Assembly (NCBI GenBank): GCA_002293535.1
Contig: DBDK01000003.1
Coordinates: forward strand, 186,001 to 250,000
DNA: 64,000 bases
Direction: 5' to 3'
Source of the DNA: Alistipes sp. UBA934
GTDB taxonomy: Bacteria; Bacteroidota; Bacteroidia; Bacteroidales; Rikenellaceae
The position numbers were made by a program, and so were the translations under genes. Of this stretch, positions 1 to 8,879 are shown piece by piece; the stretch's first letter is position 1; every line of letters begins with the position of its first letter. The notes under the pieces are model-generated. The model worked only from the letters and a program-made list of their open reading frames with translations. It did no database searches and had not been told where the DNA came from.

Positions 1-99
1 GAGCAGCAAAAAAGGCGTCGTGGGCATCAGCGGCAGAAAAATGCCGACGATGCCCAACGCCAAAGCCAAAGAACCAATAATGATACCAAGGGGCCTCAA
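1..99 (-). CDS. YbaN/DUF454 family inner-membrane protein (5' part only)
   Basis: The reverse strand from 99 to the window edge encodes 33 residues with no stop. They match the N-terminus of the YbaN/DUF454 family: a hydrophobic segment ending in the hallmark FLPLMPTTPFLLL. Of the possible starts I chose the TTG at 99-97, because it gives an N-terminus of nearly the same length and pattern as E. coli YbaN (M-R-P-L-G-I-I-I-G); an in-frame TAA lies three codons upstream. An AAAAGGAG sequence directly abuts this TTG, too close for a normal ribosome site. The gene starts 19 bases after the sppA stop, so it is probably co-transcribed with sppA. The function of the family is unknown. The rest of the gene lies outside the window. 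Confidence 0.72.
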   Translation of the reverse strand, partial: MRPLGIIIGSLALALGIVGIFLPLMPTTPFLLL

Positions 100-118
100 C
101 TCCTTTTAATTGCCGCGC

Positions 119-1927
119 TTAATTAATTTCAACAACGAACGGCATTCGAGCCTGAACTTCTTCCGAATCGAGAGTGGAGCGAAGATACTCATACTGCTCG
201 AAAGAATCGCCCAACTCGTCGCGAAGAACTGATGCACGAACGCGGGCGGCAAAACCGGAAAAGAACGCATCTATTCCCGTGGGAGTGGCTGAAACTTCGT
301 AAATGCGGAAGTCATCGGCAACACCTACCCGGTCGGCAGCCAGAGAAAGAGCATCGACAAGGCCACCGAAACCATCTACAAGGCCGATCGGCTGAGCATC
401 TACGCCAGCCCAAACACGACCCTGACCGATTGCATCGACAGCCTCGAAAGTCATATTACGACCCTCGGCGACGTGGCCTACGAATGTGGAGTAAGTCTCC
501 TCTACGGATTTCTGGAAGTAGTTCAATTCGGCAGACGTGGGAGCGTGGAGCATCGAACCGAGATCGGAGTATGTGTTGGTCTTAACGACGTCTGTGGTGA
601 TACCGAGCTTGTTTTTCAGAGCAGGAGCAACGTTTGCAAACACACCGAATACACCGATGGAACCAGTGAGAGTAGTACGGTCGGCGTAGACGGCATCGGC
701 AGGTGCTGCAATATAATATCCACCCGAAGCTGCCAGCGCGCCCATTGAAACGATGACGGGTTTTTCGGCCTTCAAAAGAGTGAGCTCGCGCCACATAACC
801 TCCGAAGCGAGAGCACTGCCACCGGGAGAGTTGATGCGCAAAACCACAGCTTTGACATCTTTGTCTTTACGCGCTTTTTTGATCTTTTCGGTCATCGAAA
901 TATCGCCCACCTGACCCGAAGAGCCATTGCCGGAAACGATCTCGCCCTCGGCGTAAATTACCGCGATTTTGTTCTTCGACGATAAATTGGAAGGCGTAAT
1001 CTGTTTAACATAGTCACCGAACGAAACGATCTTGGGCTCTTTCTCCTCTATCTCGCCATCTTTATCGACGCTGAAAGTAAGGTCGGTGGGTTCGCCGGAA
1101 GCCAGAGCCTGAAGCTCGGCCAGCACCTCGTCCTGATAACGCAGACCATCGACAAAGCCGAGATCGAGAGCTGCCTGGGGAGAATCTACAGCGAGAACAT
1201 CGGCAAAATGCTGAAGGGCAGAAGGTTCGATATCGCGAGTTTCGGCAACGCCACTAACGATCTCGTTCCAAAGCGAACCCGTCATCTTCTCGTACTGCAG
1301 GCGATTTTCGGGGCTCATCTTCTCATTCAAAAACGGCTCGACAGCGCTTTTGAACGAACCATGGCGAACAACGATAGGTTCGATATCGAGTTTGTCCAAA
1401 AGGCCCTTATAAAATATCAACTCTGCGGAAAGACCCGTCCACTGAAGACCGCCGGCCGGATTAGCATAAACCTTGTCGGCCACAGAAGCGAACCAATAAC
1501 CGATCTGACTCCAGTTTTCCTGATAGGCGACGATAAATTTACCGCTCTCTTTGAACTTCACCAACTCGGCGCGAAGTTCCTCGAGGGCAGCGAGCTGAAC
1601 CGACGTGTTTTCATCGAAGTGCATATAAATACCCTCTATGCGATCGTCCGTGGTAGCAGTCTGAATGGCCTTAACCGCCTTCAGAAGCGAAGTATGCGAA
1701 GTAGTGCCGAACACGGAGCCAAACGCTCCCAAAGGAGAAACGGAAGGAGAATCGGTGATCGTGCCCAAATTGAGTTGCAGAACGGATTCGCGCTCGATTA
1801 CGGTCTTGGATGAAGAACCCATCATTGCGATCATCCCTACGAAGATAAGAGTCTGGATCATCGCCAATACTCCCAAACCCACGATTACGGCGAGCAGGGA
1901 AGCAAGAAAAGTCTTTAAAAAATTCAT
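119..1927 (-). CDS. sppA: signal peptide peptidase SppA, 67 kDa type (S49)
   Basis: Membrane-bound serine protease that cleaves remnant signal peptides in the cytoplasmic membrane. The 602-residue product is the long, duplicated-domain form, as in E. coli. It has one N-terminal membrane segment (residues about 5-30), a first S49 domain with the presumed general-base lysine in ADKVYANPAG (about residue 152), and a second S49 domain with the serine in AASGGYY (about residue 397), followed by TGSIGVFG. The start is placed at the ATG at 1927 (MNFLKTF); an in-frame ATG 33 bases upstream would overlap the promoter box. A TACCTTTG box lies at 1965-1958. The gene is divergent from nadA. Confidence 0.93.
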   Translation of the reverse strand: MNFLKTFLASLLAVIVGLGVLAMIQTLIFVGMIAMMGSSSKTVIERESVLQLNLGTITDSPSVSPLGAFGSVFGTTSHTSLLKAVKAIQTATTDDRIEGIYMHFDENTSVQLAALEELRAELVKFKESGKFIVAYQENWSQIGYWFASVADKVYANPAGGLQWTGLSAELIFYKGLLDKLDIEPIVVRHGSFKSAVEPFLNEKMSPENRLQYEKMTGSLWNEIVSGVAETRDIEPSALQHFADVLAVDSPQAALDLGFVDGLRYQDEVLAELQALASGEPTDLTFSVDKDGEIEEKEPKIVSFGDYVKQITPSNLSSKNKIAVIYAEGEIVSGNGSSGQVGDISMTEKIKKARKDKDVKAVVLRINSPGGSALASEVMWRELTLLKAEKPVIVSMGALAASGGYYIAAPADAVYADRTTLTGSIGVFGVFANVAPALKNKLGITTDVVKTNTYSDLGSMLHAPTSAELNYFQKSVEETYSTFVGHVAEGRNMTFEAVDAIGQGRVWAGVDAQPIGLVDGFGGLVDALSLAADRVGVADDFRIYEVSATPTGIDAFFSGFAARVRASVLRDELGDSFEQYEYLRSTLDSEEVQARMPFVVEIN

Positions 1928-1957
1928 TGTCTGTTCTCTGTTAGTTAATTGTTGGCA

Positions 1958-1965
1958 CAAAGGTA
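1958..1965 (-). promoter_or_regulatory. predicted sppA promoter -7 box
   Basis: TACCTTTG on the minus strand fits the Bacteroidota -7 consensus TAnnTTTG. It ends about 30 bases before the sppA ATG. Confidence 0.6.
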
Positions 1966-1978
1966 AAAATAATTTTAG

Positions 1979-1986
1979 TACTTTTG
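1979..1986 (+). promoter_or_regulatory. predicted nadA promoter -7 box
   Basis: TACTTTTG on the plus strand fits TAnnTTTG. It would give nadA an A+T-rich leader of about 110 bases (to 2100). That leader has runs of AAC/AAG repeats, and I recognise no riboswitch in it. Confidence 0.55.
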
Positions 1987-2100
1987 TTTTGATTTGTTTT
2001 TATCATTGTTTCAACAATAGAAGGGTTAATAACAAGAACAAGAACAAGAAGATAACAATATCAACAGACATTATTGTTTTTATTATTTCTTTATTATTAA

Positions 2101-3030
2101 ATGAAAAACAAAATAGAAAAAATAAAAGATTTGGTGAAGGCTAAAAATGCCGTGATCCTTGCACATTATTATACGAGACCGGAGGTGCAACAAGTGGCGG
2201 ACTTTGTGGGTGATTCACTTGCGCTGTCGGTGGAAGCAGCAAGAACGAATGCGGATGCAATAGTGTTTGCAGGGGTATATTTTATGGCCGAAACGGCAAA
2301 GATCCTTTCGCCCGAAAAGACGGTGTTGATACCCGATCCGGAAGCAGGTTGTTCGCTGGCGAACTCCTGTCCGGCGACCCAGTTTGCGGCTTTCAGGGCG
2401 GAACATCCCGATGCTGTGGTTGTTTCGTATGTGAATACGACGGCAGAGATAAAAGCTCTTACCGATGTATGTTGCACATCGTCGAACGCTTTAGAGGTAA
2501 TACGTTCGATTCCTGAGGATAAAGAGATAATCTTTGCGCCTGACCGTAATCTGGGATCCTGGCTGCAAAAGCAAACTGGAAGAGAAAATATGATCCTGTG
2601 GGAAGGAGCCTGTCACGTGCACGAAGAGTTTTCGCTGGAGGGGATCCTGGAGCTTCGTAAACAGCACCCAGAGGCGCCTATTTTGGCTCATCCGGAGTGT
2701 AAGCAACCCATCCTTATGGTGGCGGACTTCGTGGGCAGTACGGCGGCTATAATCGCTCGTGCGGGGGTGAATCCTGCGACGGAGTTCATAGTGGTGACCG
2801 AACCGGGGATCCTGCACGAAATGAAGCGACTGTATCCCCAAAAGACCTTCTATCCCGCTCCGGGAATAGACTCTACCTGTGGCTGCAACGATTGCCAATA
2901 TATGAAAATGGTTACACTGGAAAAAATTGCCTCTGCGCTCGAAACAGGACAGTCGGAAGTGGTGGTGCCGGAACAAACAAGGAAGAAAGCCGAAAAAAGC
3001 ATTCGTGGGATGCTGGAAATTAAGAGCTAA
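2101..3030 (+). CDS. nadA: quinolinate synthase NadA
   Basis: Condenses iminoaspartate with dihydroxyacetone phosphate to quinolinate in de novo NAD synthesis, using a [4Fe-4S] cluster. The 309 residues cover the whole family. AHYYTRPEVQ near the N-terminus is typical. The three cluster ligands are expected at C84 (PEAGC), C171 (WEGAC) and one of the cysteines in STCGCNDC (260-265). The start at 2101 (MKNKIEK) fits the family. The product would feed NadC, encoded at 26568-27440; nadB is not in the window. The gene stands alone, with its own promoter and another before the next gene. Confidence 0.97.
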   Translation: MKNKIEKIKDLVKAKNAVILAHYYTRPEVQQVADFVGDSLALSVEAARTNADAIVFAGVYFMAETAKILSPEKTVLIPDPEAGCSLANSCPATQFAAFRAEHPDAVVVSYVNTTAEIKALTDVCCTSSNALEVIRSIPEDKEIIFAPDRNLGSWLQKQTGRENMILWEGACHVHEEFSLEGILELRKQHPEAPILAHPECKQPILMVADFVGSTAAIIARAGVNPATEFIVVTEPGILHEMKRLYPQKTFYPAPGIDSTCGCNDCQYMKMVTLEKIASALETGQSEVVVPEQTRKKAEKSIRGMLEIKS

Positions 3031-3034
3031 ATAC

Positions 3035-3042
3035 TACATTTG
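3035..3042 (+). promoter_or_regulatory. predicted dpp7 promoter -7 box
   Basis: TACATTTG fits TAnnTTTG and lies between the nadA stop and the dpp7 ATG at 3072, giving a leader of about 25 bases. Confidence 0.6.
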
Positions 3043-3071
3043 TAACTCTGCAACTTAAAAAACAAAAGAAT

Positions 3072-5204
3072 ATGAAAAAGTTATTGGTGGTTATTGTGGC
3101 GGTGGTGATGGCTCTGCCCGCTTGGGCGGACGAAGGAATGTGGCTGTTGCCATACCTTAGCAAGCTGAATATTAAAGATATGAAAGCCAAGGGATTGAAG
3201 CTCTCGGCAGAGGATATCTACAATGTGAACGGCAACTCCCTGAAAGACGCTATAGTGATCTTCGGGGGCGGTTGTACCGGTGAAGTCGTGTCGGCCGAAG
3301 GGTTGTTGCTGACGAATCACCACTGTGGATATGGTCAAATCCAGAGTCTGAGCACCGTGGAAAACGACTATCTGAAGAACGGTTTTTGGGCGATGTCGCG
3401 CGCCGAGGAGATTCCTGCGCCGGGCCTTGCGGTTACGTTTATACGCAGAATAGAGGATGTTACGGCACAGGTTTTGGGTGAAGCTGCCGAAATGGGTGTC
3501 GGGGCTGCTCGTGATGCGGCAGTTAATGCAGGCGTTGCAAAAGTAACCGAAGAGATGAAAGCGAAATATCCTGAATATAATGTGCGAGTACAGCCGTTTA
3601 TGGGAGGAAATCAATTTTTTGCAACGATTTCGGAGACATATACCGATGTGCGTTTGGTGGGTACGCCTCCCGACTCGATGGGAAAATTCGGAGGAGATAC
3701 CGATAACTGGATGTGGCCAAGGCATACGGATGACTTTTCGATGTTCAGAATCTATGCCGGTGAGAACAACAAACCTGCAGCTTATTCGCCTGATAACAAA
3801 CCATATAAAGCACCTGTGCATTTGAAAATTTCGCTCAAAGGGGTCAAGGAGAACGATTTTACGATGATTATGGGTTTTCCGGGAAGCACGGGCAGGTATC
3901 AAACCCTTGCGCAGATGACCAGTTTGATGGAGGTGGATAATGCTACCCGCATCGAGGTTCGTGGCGAAAGATTAGCAATACTTTGGGAAGATATGGAAGC
4001 TGACCCTGCAGTGAGACTGAAGTATGCGGCGAAATATGCCTCGTCGTCGAATTACTGGAAGAACTCGATCGGGATGAACAAGGCGCTGATGGATAACAAG
4101 ATATTGGAGAAACAGAAAGCGCTGGAAGAGAGATTCCAAGCTTGGGCCGAGGCTCGTGCCTCTTCGCCTATGCAATACGATCTTGCGTTGTCGAAAATTC
4201 GCGAAGCAGTAGAAGCAAAGTCTAATGCAGACAGAGTGGCGCAATTTCTCTACGAAGCGCTGTGGACAGGAAGCGAGATCGTATCCGTTCCTCAGAGAGT
4301 CGGGGCGATAATGAAGGTGGAAGAAGGAAAAGTAACGAACATAGATGAGGTGATGAAGGCGATGACGAAATTCTACAAGGACTACAACCTTGCAACCGAT
4401 CGTCGCGCTTCGAAGCGTATGTTTGAGTTGGTGCGCGAAACACTGCCTGTGGAGAGCCTGCCTTCGTTGTACGCTCGTGTGGATGAAGATTTCAAAGGAG
4501 ATATCGAAGCCTTCGTGGATAACCTTTACGACAATTCGATCTATACCTCACCCGAAAAACTGACCGCCGCACTGGAAAATTACGACGGAGCAGCGATGGA
4601 TGCCGATCCGGCTCAGACAATACTTAATTCGGTTAGAAATAGCATATTACGTCTGCAAATGCAAATGCAGCCTCACGAAAAAACTATGACGGATTGGCAC
4701 GGCGTTTACGTGAAAGGACTGACCGAAATGAATCCGGAGGAGAAATACTATCCGGACGCCAATTTTACTATTCGTTTGACCTACGGCCAAGTGCTGCCTT
4801 ACGAGCCGCGTGATGGGGTTATCTATAAGTATTACACCACATTGAAAGGTGTGCTGGAGAAAGAAGATCTCTCCAATCCGCTGGAATTTACAGTGCCCGA
4901 AAAACTTAAGGAAGCTTATGCAACATCCGATTACGGTCGTTATGGTCAAAACGGAGAATTGAGACTCAATTTCTTGAGTAACAACGATATAACAGGAGGA
5001 AACAGTGGCTCGCCCGTTCTTAATAGCCGAGGTGAACTGATCGGTTTGGCATTCGACGGCAACTGGGAAGCAATGAGCGGTGACGTAGTTTTCGAACCAG
5101 AGTTGCAGAGGTGCATAAACCTCGATATACGCTATGTGCTGTGGACGATAGATAAGTTTGCAGGAGCAGGGCATCTGTTACGCGAAATGACCATAGTACA
5201 ATAA
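3072..5204 (+). CDS. dpp7: S46 family dipeptidyl-peptidase, DPP7 type
   Basis: Exported serine exopeptidase that releases N-terminal dipeptides in the periplasm for amino-acid nutrition. The 710 residues begin with a signal peptide (MKKLLVVIVAVVMALPAWA). The chymotrypsin-type fold is split: the histidine lies in TNHHC (about 83-84), the aspartate in HTDDFSMFR, and the serine is S645 in GGNSGSPV. Residue 663, 18 after the serine, is glycine in AFDGNWEAMSGD. Known S46 enzymes have Gly here in DPP7 (hydrophobic P1) and Arg in DPP11 (acidic P1), so I call DPP7. The gene ends two bases before glnS and is probably co-transcribed with it. Confidence 0.94.
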   Translation: MKKLLVVIVAVVMALPAWADEGMWLLPYLSKLNIKDMKAKGLKLSAEDIYNVNGNSLKDAIVIFGGGCTGEVVSAEGLLLTNHHCGYGQIQSLSTVENDYLKNGFWAMSRAEEIPAPGLAVTFIRRIEDVTAQVLGEAAEMGVGAARDAAVNAGVAKVTEEMKAKYPEYNVRVQPFMGGNQFFATISETYTDVRLVGTPPDSMGKFGGDTDNWMWPRHTDDFSMFRIYAGENNKPAAYSPDNKPYKAPVHLKISLKGVKENDFTMIMGFPGSTGRYQTLAQMTSLMEVDNATRIEVRGERLAILWEDMEADPAVRLKYAAKYASSSNYWKNSIGMNKALMDNKILEKQKALEERFQAWAEARASSPMQYDLALSKIREAVEAKSNADRVAQFLYEALWTGSEIVSVPQRVGAIMKVEEGKVTNIDEVMKAMTKFYKDYNLATDRRASKRMFELVRETLPVESLPSLYARVDEDFKGDIEAFVDNLYDNSIYTSPEKLTAALENYDGAAMDADPAQTILNSVRNSILRLQMQMQPHEKTMTDWHGVYVKGLTEMNPEEKYYPDANFTIRLTYGQVLPYEPRDGVIYKYYTTLKGVLEKEDLSNPLEFTVPEKLKEAYATSDYGRYGQNGELRLNFLSNNDITGGNSGSPVLNSRGELIGLAFDGNWEAMSGDVVFEPELQRCINLDIRYVLWTIDKFAGAGHLLREMTIVQ

Positions 5205-5206
5205 TA

Positions 5207-6883
5207 ATGGAGGAGATCACGAAAGATGCGCCGGAGCGGTCGCTGAATTTTATCGAAGAGATCGTCGAAGAGTACATTGCCGGCGGAGGAAAGGAGCTAC
5301 AAACGCGATTTCCGCCGGAACCCAACGGGTATTTGCACATTGGCCACGCGAAAAGTATCTGCCTGAATTTCGGACTGGCGAAGCGCTACGGAGGCAAGTG
5401 CAACCTGCGCTTCGACGACACGAATCCGGTGAAGGAAGATGTCGAATACGTAGACTCTATTAAGCAGGATATCAAGTGGTTAGGATTTGATTGGGCATTA
5501 GAGCGCTACGCTTCGGATTACTTTGAGCAGTTGTATGATTGGGGTGTGGAGTTAATTCGCAAGGGGCGTGCTTATGTCGATGATCAGACTCAGGAGCAGA
5601 TTCGAGCCACGCGCGGGACGATCACTGAGCCAGGAACGAATTCGCCTTGGCGGGATCGGTCGATTGAAGAAAACTTGGATTTGTTTGCGAGGATGCGGGG
5701 TGGAGAATTCGAAGAAGGTTCACGCGTGCTGCGAGCGAAGATCGATATGGCCCACCCGAATATGTTGTTTCGTGATCCGATCCTATACCGCATTATTCAC
5801 GCCTCGCATCATCGCACGGGCGACAAGTGGTGTATCTATCCGATGTACGACTTTGCACACGGCCAAAGTGATAGTATAGAGAGGGTTACGCATTCGATTT
5901 GTACTCTTGAGTTTGCAGTTCACAGGCCTCTGTATGACTGGTTTATAGAAGAATTGGGCATTTTCCCATCGCATCAATATGAGTTTGCACGACTGAACCT
6001 TACCTATACCATAATGAGTAAGCGGAAGCTGCTTTTGTTGGTGCAAGAGGGCTACGTGAATGGTTGGGACGATCCTCGGATGCCAACTATTTCGGGTATG
6101 CGCCGGAGAGGATATACCCCTGCGGCGATCCGTGCTTTTGCCGAGCGAGTCGGAGTTGCCAAGCGCGATAACGTGATAGACCTTGGATTGTTGGAATTCT
6201 CTGTTCGAGAGGATTTAAATCGTGCGGCCCAACGTCGAATGGCAGTTGTAAATCCGCTGAAGGTGGTGATCACGAATTTTAGCAATTGTTCCACGGAGAA
6301 CATTCGGTGCGTGAATAATCCGGAGGACGAGAGTGCAGGAACACGCGAAGTGCCGCTGACAAGGGAAATTTATATTGAGCGAGACGACTTTATGGAAGAT
6401 CCACCCAAGAAGTTTTTCCGTTTATCACCCGGAAACGAAGTGCGTCTAAGGTATGCCTATCTGATTCGTTGTGATGAAGTGATTCGGGATCCTTCTACGG
6501 GAGAGATTGTCGAGCTGCACTGCACGTATGATCCCCAGTCGGCGGGCGGCGGGTCGTCGGATGGGCGGAGAGTCAAAGGGGTGATCCATTGGGTGTCCGT
6601 ACCGACGGCTGTCGAGGCGGAGGCAAGGCTCTACTCTACCCTGTTTACGAAGGAAAATCCGGACGATTGTGCTCCTGACAAGACGTTTCTCGATCATTTG
6701 AATCCTGAATCACTGGTTGTTTCGCGAATTTTGATGGAACCGTCGCTTGCTTCTGCAGCTGTCGGAGAGACATTTCAGTTCGAACGTATAGGATATTTCT
6801 GTAAGGATGCGGACTCGACAGATGGAGGGTCGGTCTTCAATAGGACTGTGACACTAAAAGATTCGTGGGGGAAACAGCAATAA
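5207..6883 (+). CDS. glnS: glutaminyl-tRNA synthetase
   Basis: Class I aminoacyl-tRNA synthetase that charges tRNA-Gln directly. The 558-residue length is normal. The HIGH signature is in PEPNGYLHIGHAKS (about 37-50), and the KMSKS loop appears as IMSKRKL (about 270). The DDPRMPTISGMRRRGY segment separates GlnRS from GluRS. The C-terminal anticodon-binding beta-barrels are present. The start ATG at 5207 follows the dpp7 stop with a two-base gap, suggesting translational coupling. A parS-like site follows the stop by 14 bases. Confidence 0.97.
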   Translation: MEEITKDAPERSLNFIEEIVEEYIAGGGKELQTRFPPEPNGYLHIGHAKSICLNFGLAKRYGGKCNLRFDDTNPVKEDVEYVDSIKQDIKWLGFDWALERYASDYFEQLYDWGVELIRKGRAYVDDQTQEQIRATRGTITEPGTNSPWRDRSIEENLDLFARMRGGEFEEGSRVLRAKIDMAHPNMLFRDPILYRIIHASHHRTGDKWCIYPMYDFAHGQSDSIERVTHSICTLEFAVHRPLYDWFIEELGIFPSHQYEFARLNLTYTIMSKRKLLLLVQEGYVNGWDDPRMPTISGMRRRGYTPAAIRAFAERVGVAKRDNVIDLGLLEFSVREDLNRAAQRRMAVVNPLKVVITNFSNCSTENIRCVNNPEDESAGTREVPLTREIYIERDDFMEDPPKKFFRLSPGNEVRLRYAYLIRCDEVIRDPSTGEIVELHCTYDPQSAGGGSSDGRRVKGVIHWVSVPTAVEAEARLYSTLFTKENPDDCAPDKTFLDHLNPESLVVSRILMEPSLASAAVGETFQFERIGYFCKDADSTDGGSVFNRTVTLKDSWGKQQ

Positions 6884-6897
6884 AGATGGGTTCACGT

Positions 6898-6913
6898 TGT
6901 TCCACGTGGAACA
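6898..6913. other. parS-type centromere site
   Basis: TGTTCCACGTGGAACA is a perfect 16-bp palindrome in the 55-base gap between glnS and mnmG. It fits the bacterial parS consensus bound by ParB/Spo0J (TGTTnCACGTGnAACA) at every position. parS sites cluster near oriC, often by the gid/mnm and par genes, and this copy lies beside mnmG (gidA). No parA or parB is in the window. Other CACGTG sites here do not match the flanks. Confidence 0.82.
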
Positions 6914-6938
6914 GAAGGTCGCAACTACTAGGATGATC

Positions 6939-8879
6939 TTAGCGACCGAAATAAACCAGTAATACGTTAATGTCCGCGGGTGAGACGCCAGGAATACGGG
7001 ATGCGTGGCCAATGGTAGTCGGGCGCAGTCGCGAGAGTTTTTGACGAGCTTCTGTGGTAAGTGAGGAGAGAGAGGTAAAGTCGAAACCGTCAGGAATTGT
7101 AACTTCTTCGAGGCGATGGAGCTTCTCTGCGATGAGTTTTTCACGTTCGATATAGCCGCGATACTTGATTTCGATCTCAACCTGCTCGATCTCCTCTGTA
7201 GTAATTCCGTGTTTTGCGATGAATTCGGCAAGAGCAGTGAGGAATGGAGTGTCTTCGGGGGAGAGACCTGCGAGATCAAGAAGAGAGATTTCGTTGCGAG
7301 AAAGTACAAAATCAAGCTTGCGACCTTGGGTTAAAGGAGTGGAATTGTGCGAAATCAAATAATCCTGTAAATCCTCCGGAGCGACACTGAGTGAATGCAC
7401 GAAACTTTTAAGCGATTCTACGCGCGATTTTTTTTGCTCGAAAAAGCCCCATCTTTTATCATCCACAAGTCCGATTTCGCGTCCTTTTGGCGTAAGTCTC
7501 AAATCGGCGTTGTCCTGTCGAAGCAAAATCCGATACTCGGCGCGACTCGTGAACATTCGGTATGGCTCATCGACTCCCTTTGTGACGAGGTCATCTATCA
7601 GTACGCCGATATATGCCTCATCTCGACGTAGGACGAAAGGCTTATCTCCCTGCAGTGCGATATGGGCGTTGATTCCAGCCATAAGTCCCTGAGCAGCAGC
7701 CTCTTCGTAGCCAGTAGTGCCGTTGATCTGACCTGCAAAATAGAGGCCCGGGACAAGGCGCGTTTCGAGTGTATGGAGTAGCTGAGTGGGCGGAAAGTAG
7801 TCATATTCAATCGCATAGCCCGGACGGAACAGATGGACGTTCTCCAGTCCCTCGATTTGGCTCAGCGCTGCCATCTGCACCCGCCAAGGGAGAGACGACG
7901 AGAAACCGTTGAGATAATATTCGGTGGTTGTAATTCCTTCAGGCTCAAGGAAAAGCTGATGTGAATCCTTATCGGCAAAGGTACGCAACTTATCCTCGAT
8001 GCTGGGGCAATAGCGCGGCCCCACCCCGCGGATAGTGCCGTTGAACAGAGGTGAGTCCGCAAATCCGGTGCGCAAAGTCTCGTGAACCGCGAGTGAAGTA
8101 TTTGCGATGAAGCAAGGGAGTTGTTCGGTAACAGGCTGTGTCTGAGGCGAAAAAGAGAATTTGGATGGATCTGCGTCTCCGTCTTGACGAGAAAGTTTGT
8201 CGAAATTTATGGTTCGTCCGTCGAGCCGGGCCGGAGTGCCGGTTTTCATTCGTCCGACTTCGAATCCGAGGTCTACAAATTTGTTTGTCAATCCTTTAGA
8301 GGAGCTCTCCCCTGCCCTGCCGCCTTCGACTTGTGAACGTCCAACGTGGATCAATCCGCCCAGGAAAGTGCCGGCAGTGAGGATTACGGCCCGTGCGCGA
8401 AATTCAACACCAAGAGCAGTCTTGACTCCAAATGAGCCTTCTTTTTCTGATGTCAAACCTGCTGCGTAGCTTGAATCGCCGTCGGTGTTCCGACCTACGA
8501 GCAAATCGACCACATTGTCCTGCCAAAGAAAAAGGTTTGGGGTGGTTTCGAGCGTGTGGCGCCAAAGAGCCGAAAACTGCGTCTTATCGCACTGGGCGCG
8601 CGGACTCCACATTGCCGCGCCTTTTGATCTGTTGAGCATCCGAAACTGGATGGTACTGCGGTCGGTGATGATTCCCATTTGCCCTCCCATAGCATCTATT
8701 TCTCTAACGATCTGACCTTTAGCAACTCCACCGACGGCAGGATTACACGACATAGCTGCCACCTTGGACAAATCCATAGTCACGAGCAGCACTTGCGAAC
8801 CCAGTCGTGCCGCTGCGACGGCCGCTTCACAGCCTGCGTGACCTGCGCCGATAACGATGATGTCGTAGGTCAGCTGCAT
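6939..8879 (-). CDS. mnmG: tRNA uridine-5-carboxymethylaminomethyl modification enzyme MnmG (GidA)
   Basis: FAD-dependent enzyme that, with MnmE, installs the cmnm5 group at wobble U34 of several tRNAs. The 646 residues start with the dinucleotide-binding motif IVIGAGHAGCEAA and contain MSCNPAVGG, ILTAGTFLGG and GLYFAGQINGTTGYEEAAAQG; the C-terminal helical domain is complete. Between LLV and GVEFRARAVILTAG there is an extra, low-conservation loop (about 128-150). It starts with GRNTDGDS and is encoded partly by a copy of the dispersed palindromic element (8474-8497). The start overlaps the end of sufD by 10 bases; it is the last gene of the uvrC-suf operon. Confidence 0.97.
   Translation of the reverse strand: MQLTYDIIVIGAGHAGCEAAVAAARLGSQVLLVTMDLSKVAAMSCNPAVGGVAKGQIVREIDAMGGQMGIITDRSTIQFRMLNRSKGAAMWSPRAQCDKTQFSALWRHTLETTPNLFLWQDNVVDLLVGRNTDGDSSYAAGLTSEKEGSFGVKTALGVEFRARAVILTAGTFLGGLIHVGRSQVEGGRAGESSSKGLTNKFVDLGFEVGRMKTGTPARLDGRTINFDKLSRQDGDADPSKFSFSPQTQPVTEQLPCFIANTSLAVHETLRTGFADSPLFNGTIRGVGPRYCPSIEDKLRTFADKDSHQLFLEPEGITTTEYYLNGFSSSLPWRVQMAALSQIEGLENVHLFRPGYAIEYDYFPPTQLLHTLETRLVPGLYFAGQINGTTGYEEAAAQGLMAGINAHIALQGDKPFVLRRDEAYIGVLIDDLVTKGVDEPYRMFTSRAEYRILLRQDNADLRLTPKGREIGLVDDKRWGFFEQKKSRVESLKSFVHSLSVAPEDLQDYLISHNSTPLTQGRKLDFVLSRNEISLLDLAGLSPEDTPFLTALAEFIAKHGITTEEIEQVEIEIKYRGYIEREKLIAEKLHRLEEVTIPDGFDFTSLSSLTTEARQKLSRLRPTTIGHASRIPGVSPADINVLLVYFGR
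8474..8497 (-). repeat. dispersed palindromic element, copy 1 (inside mnmG)
   Basis: The minus strand reads the core GGTCGGAACACCGACGGC, with stem GTCGG/CCGAC and loop AACA. It is read in frame as G-R-N-T-D-G-D at about residue 128 of MnmG, in a loop that looks longer than in standard MnmG. Confidence 0.75.

Noticed and set aside
2001..2100. AACAAGAACAAGAACAAG tract as a riboswitch or repeat locus
   Set aside because: It is a short A/C-rich leader repeat without the paired elements of a known riboswitch.
6917..6947. GGTCGC/GCGACC as a terminator between glnS and mnmG
   Set aside because: The loop would be about 19 bases, there is no T tract, and one arm lies in the mnmG coding end.
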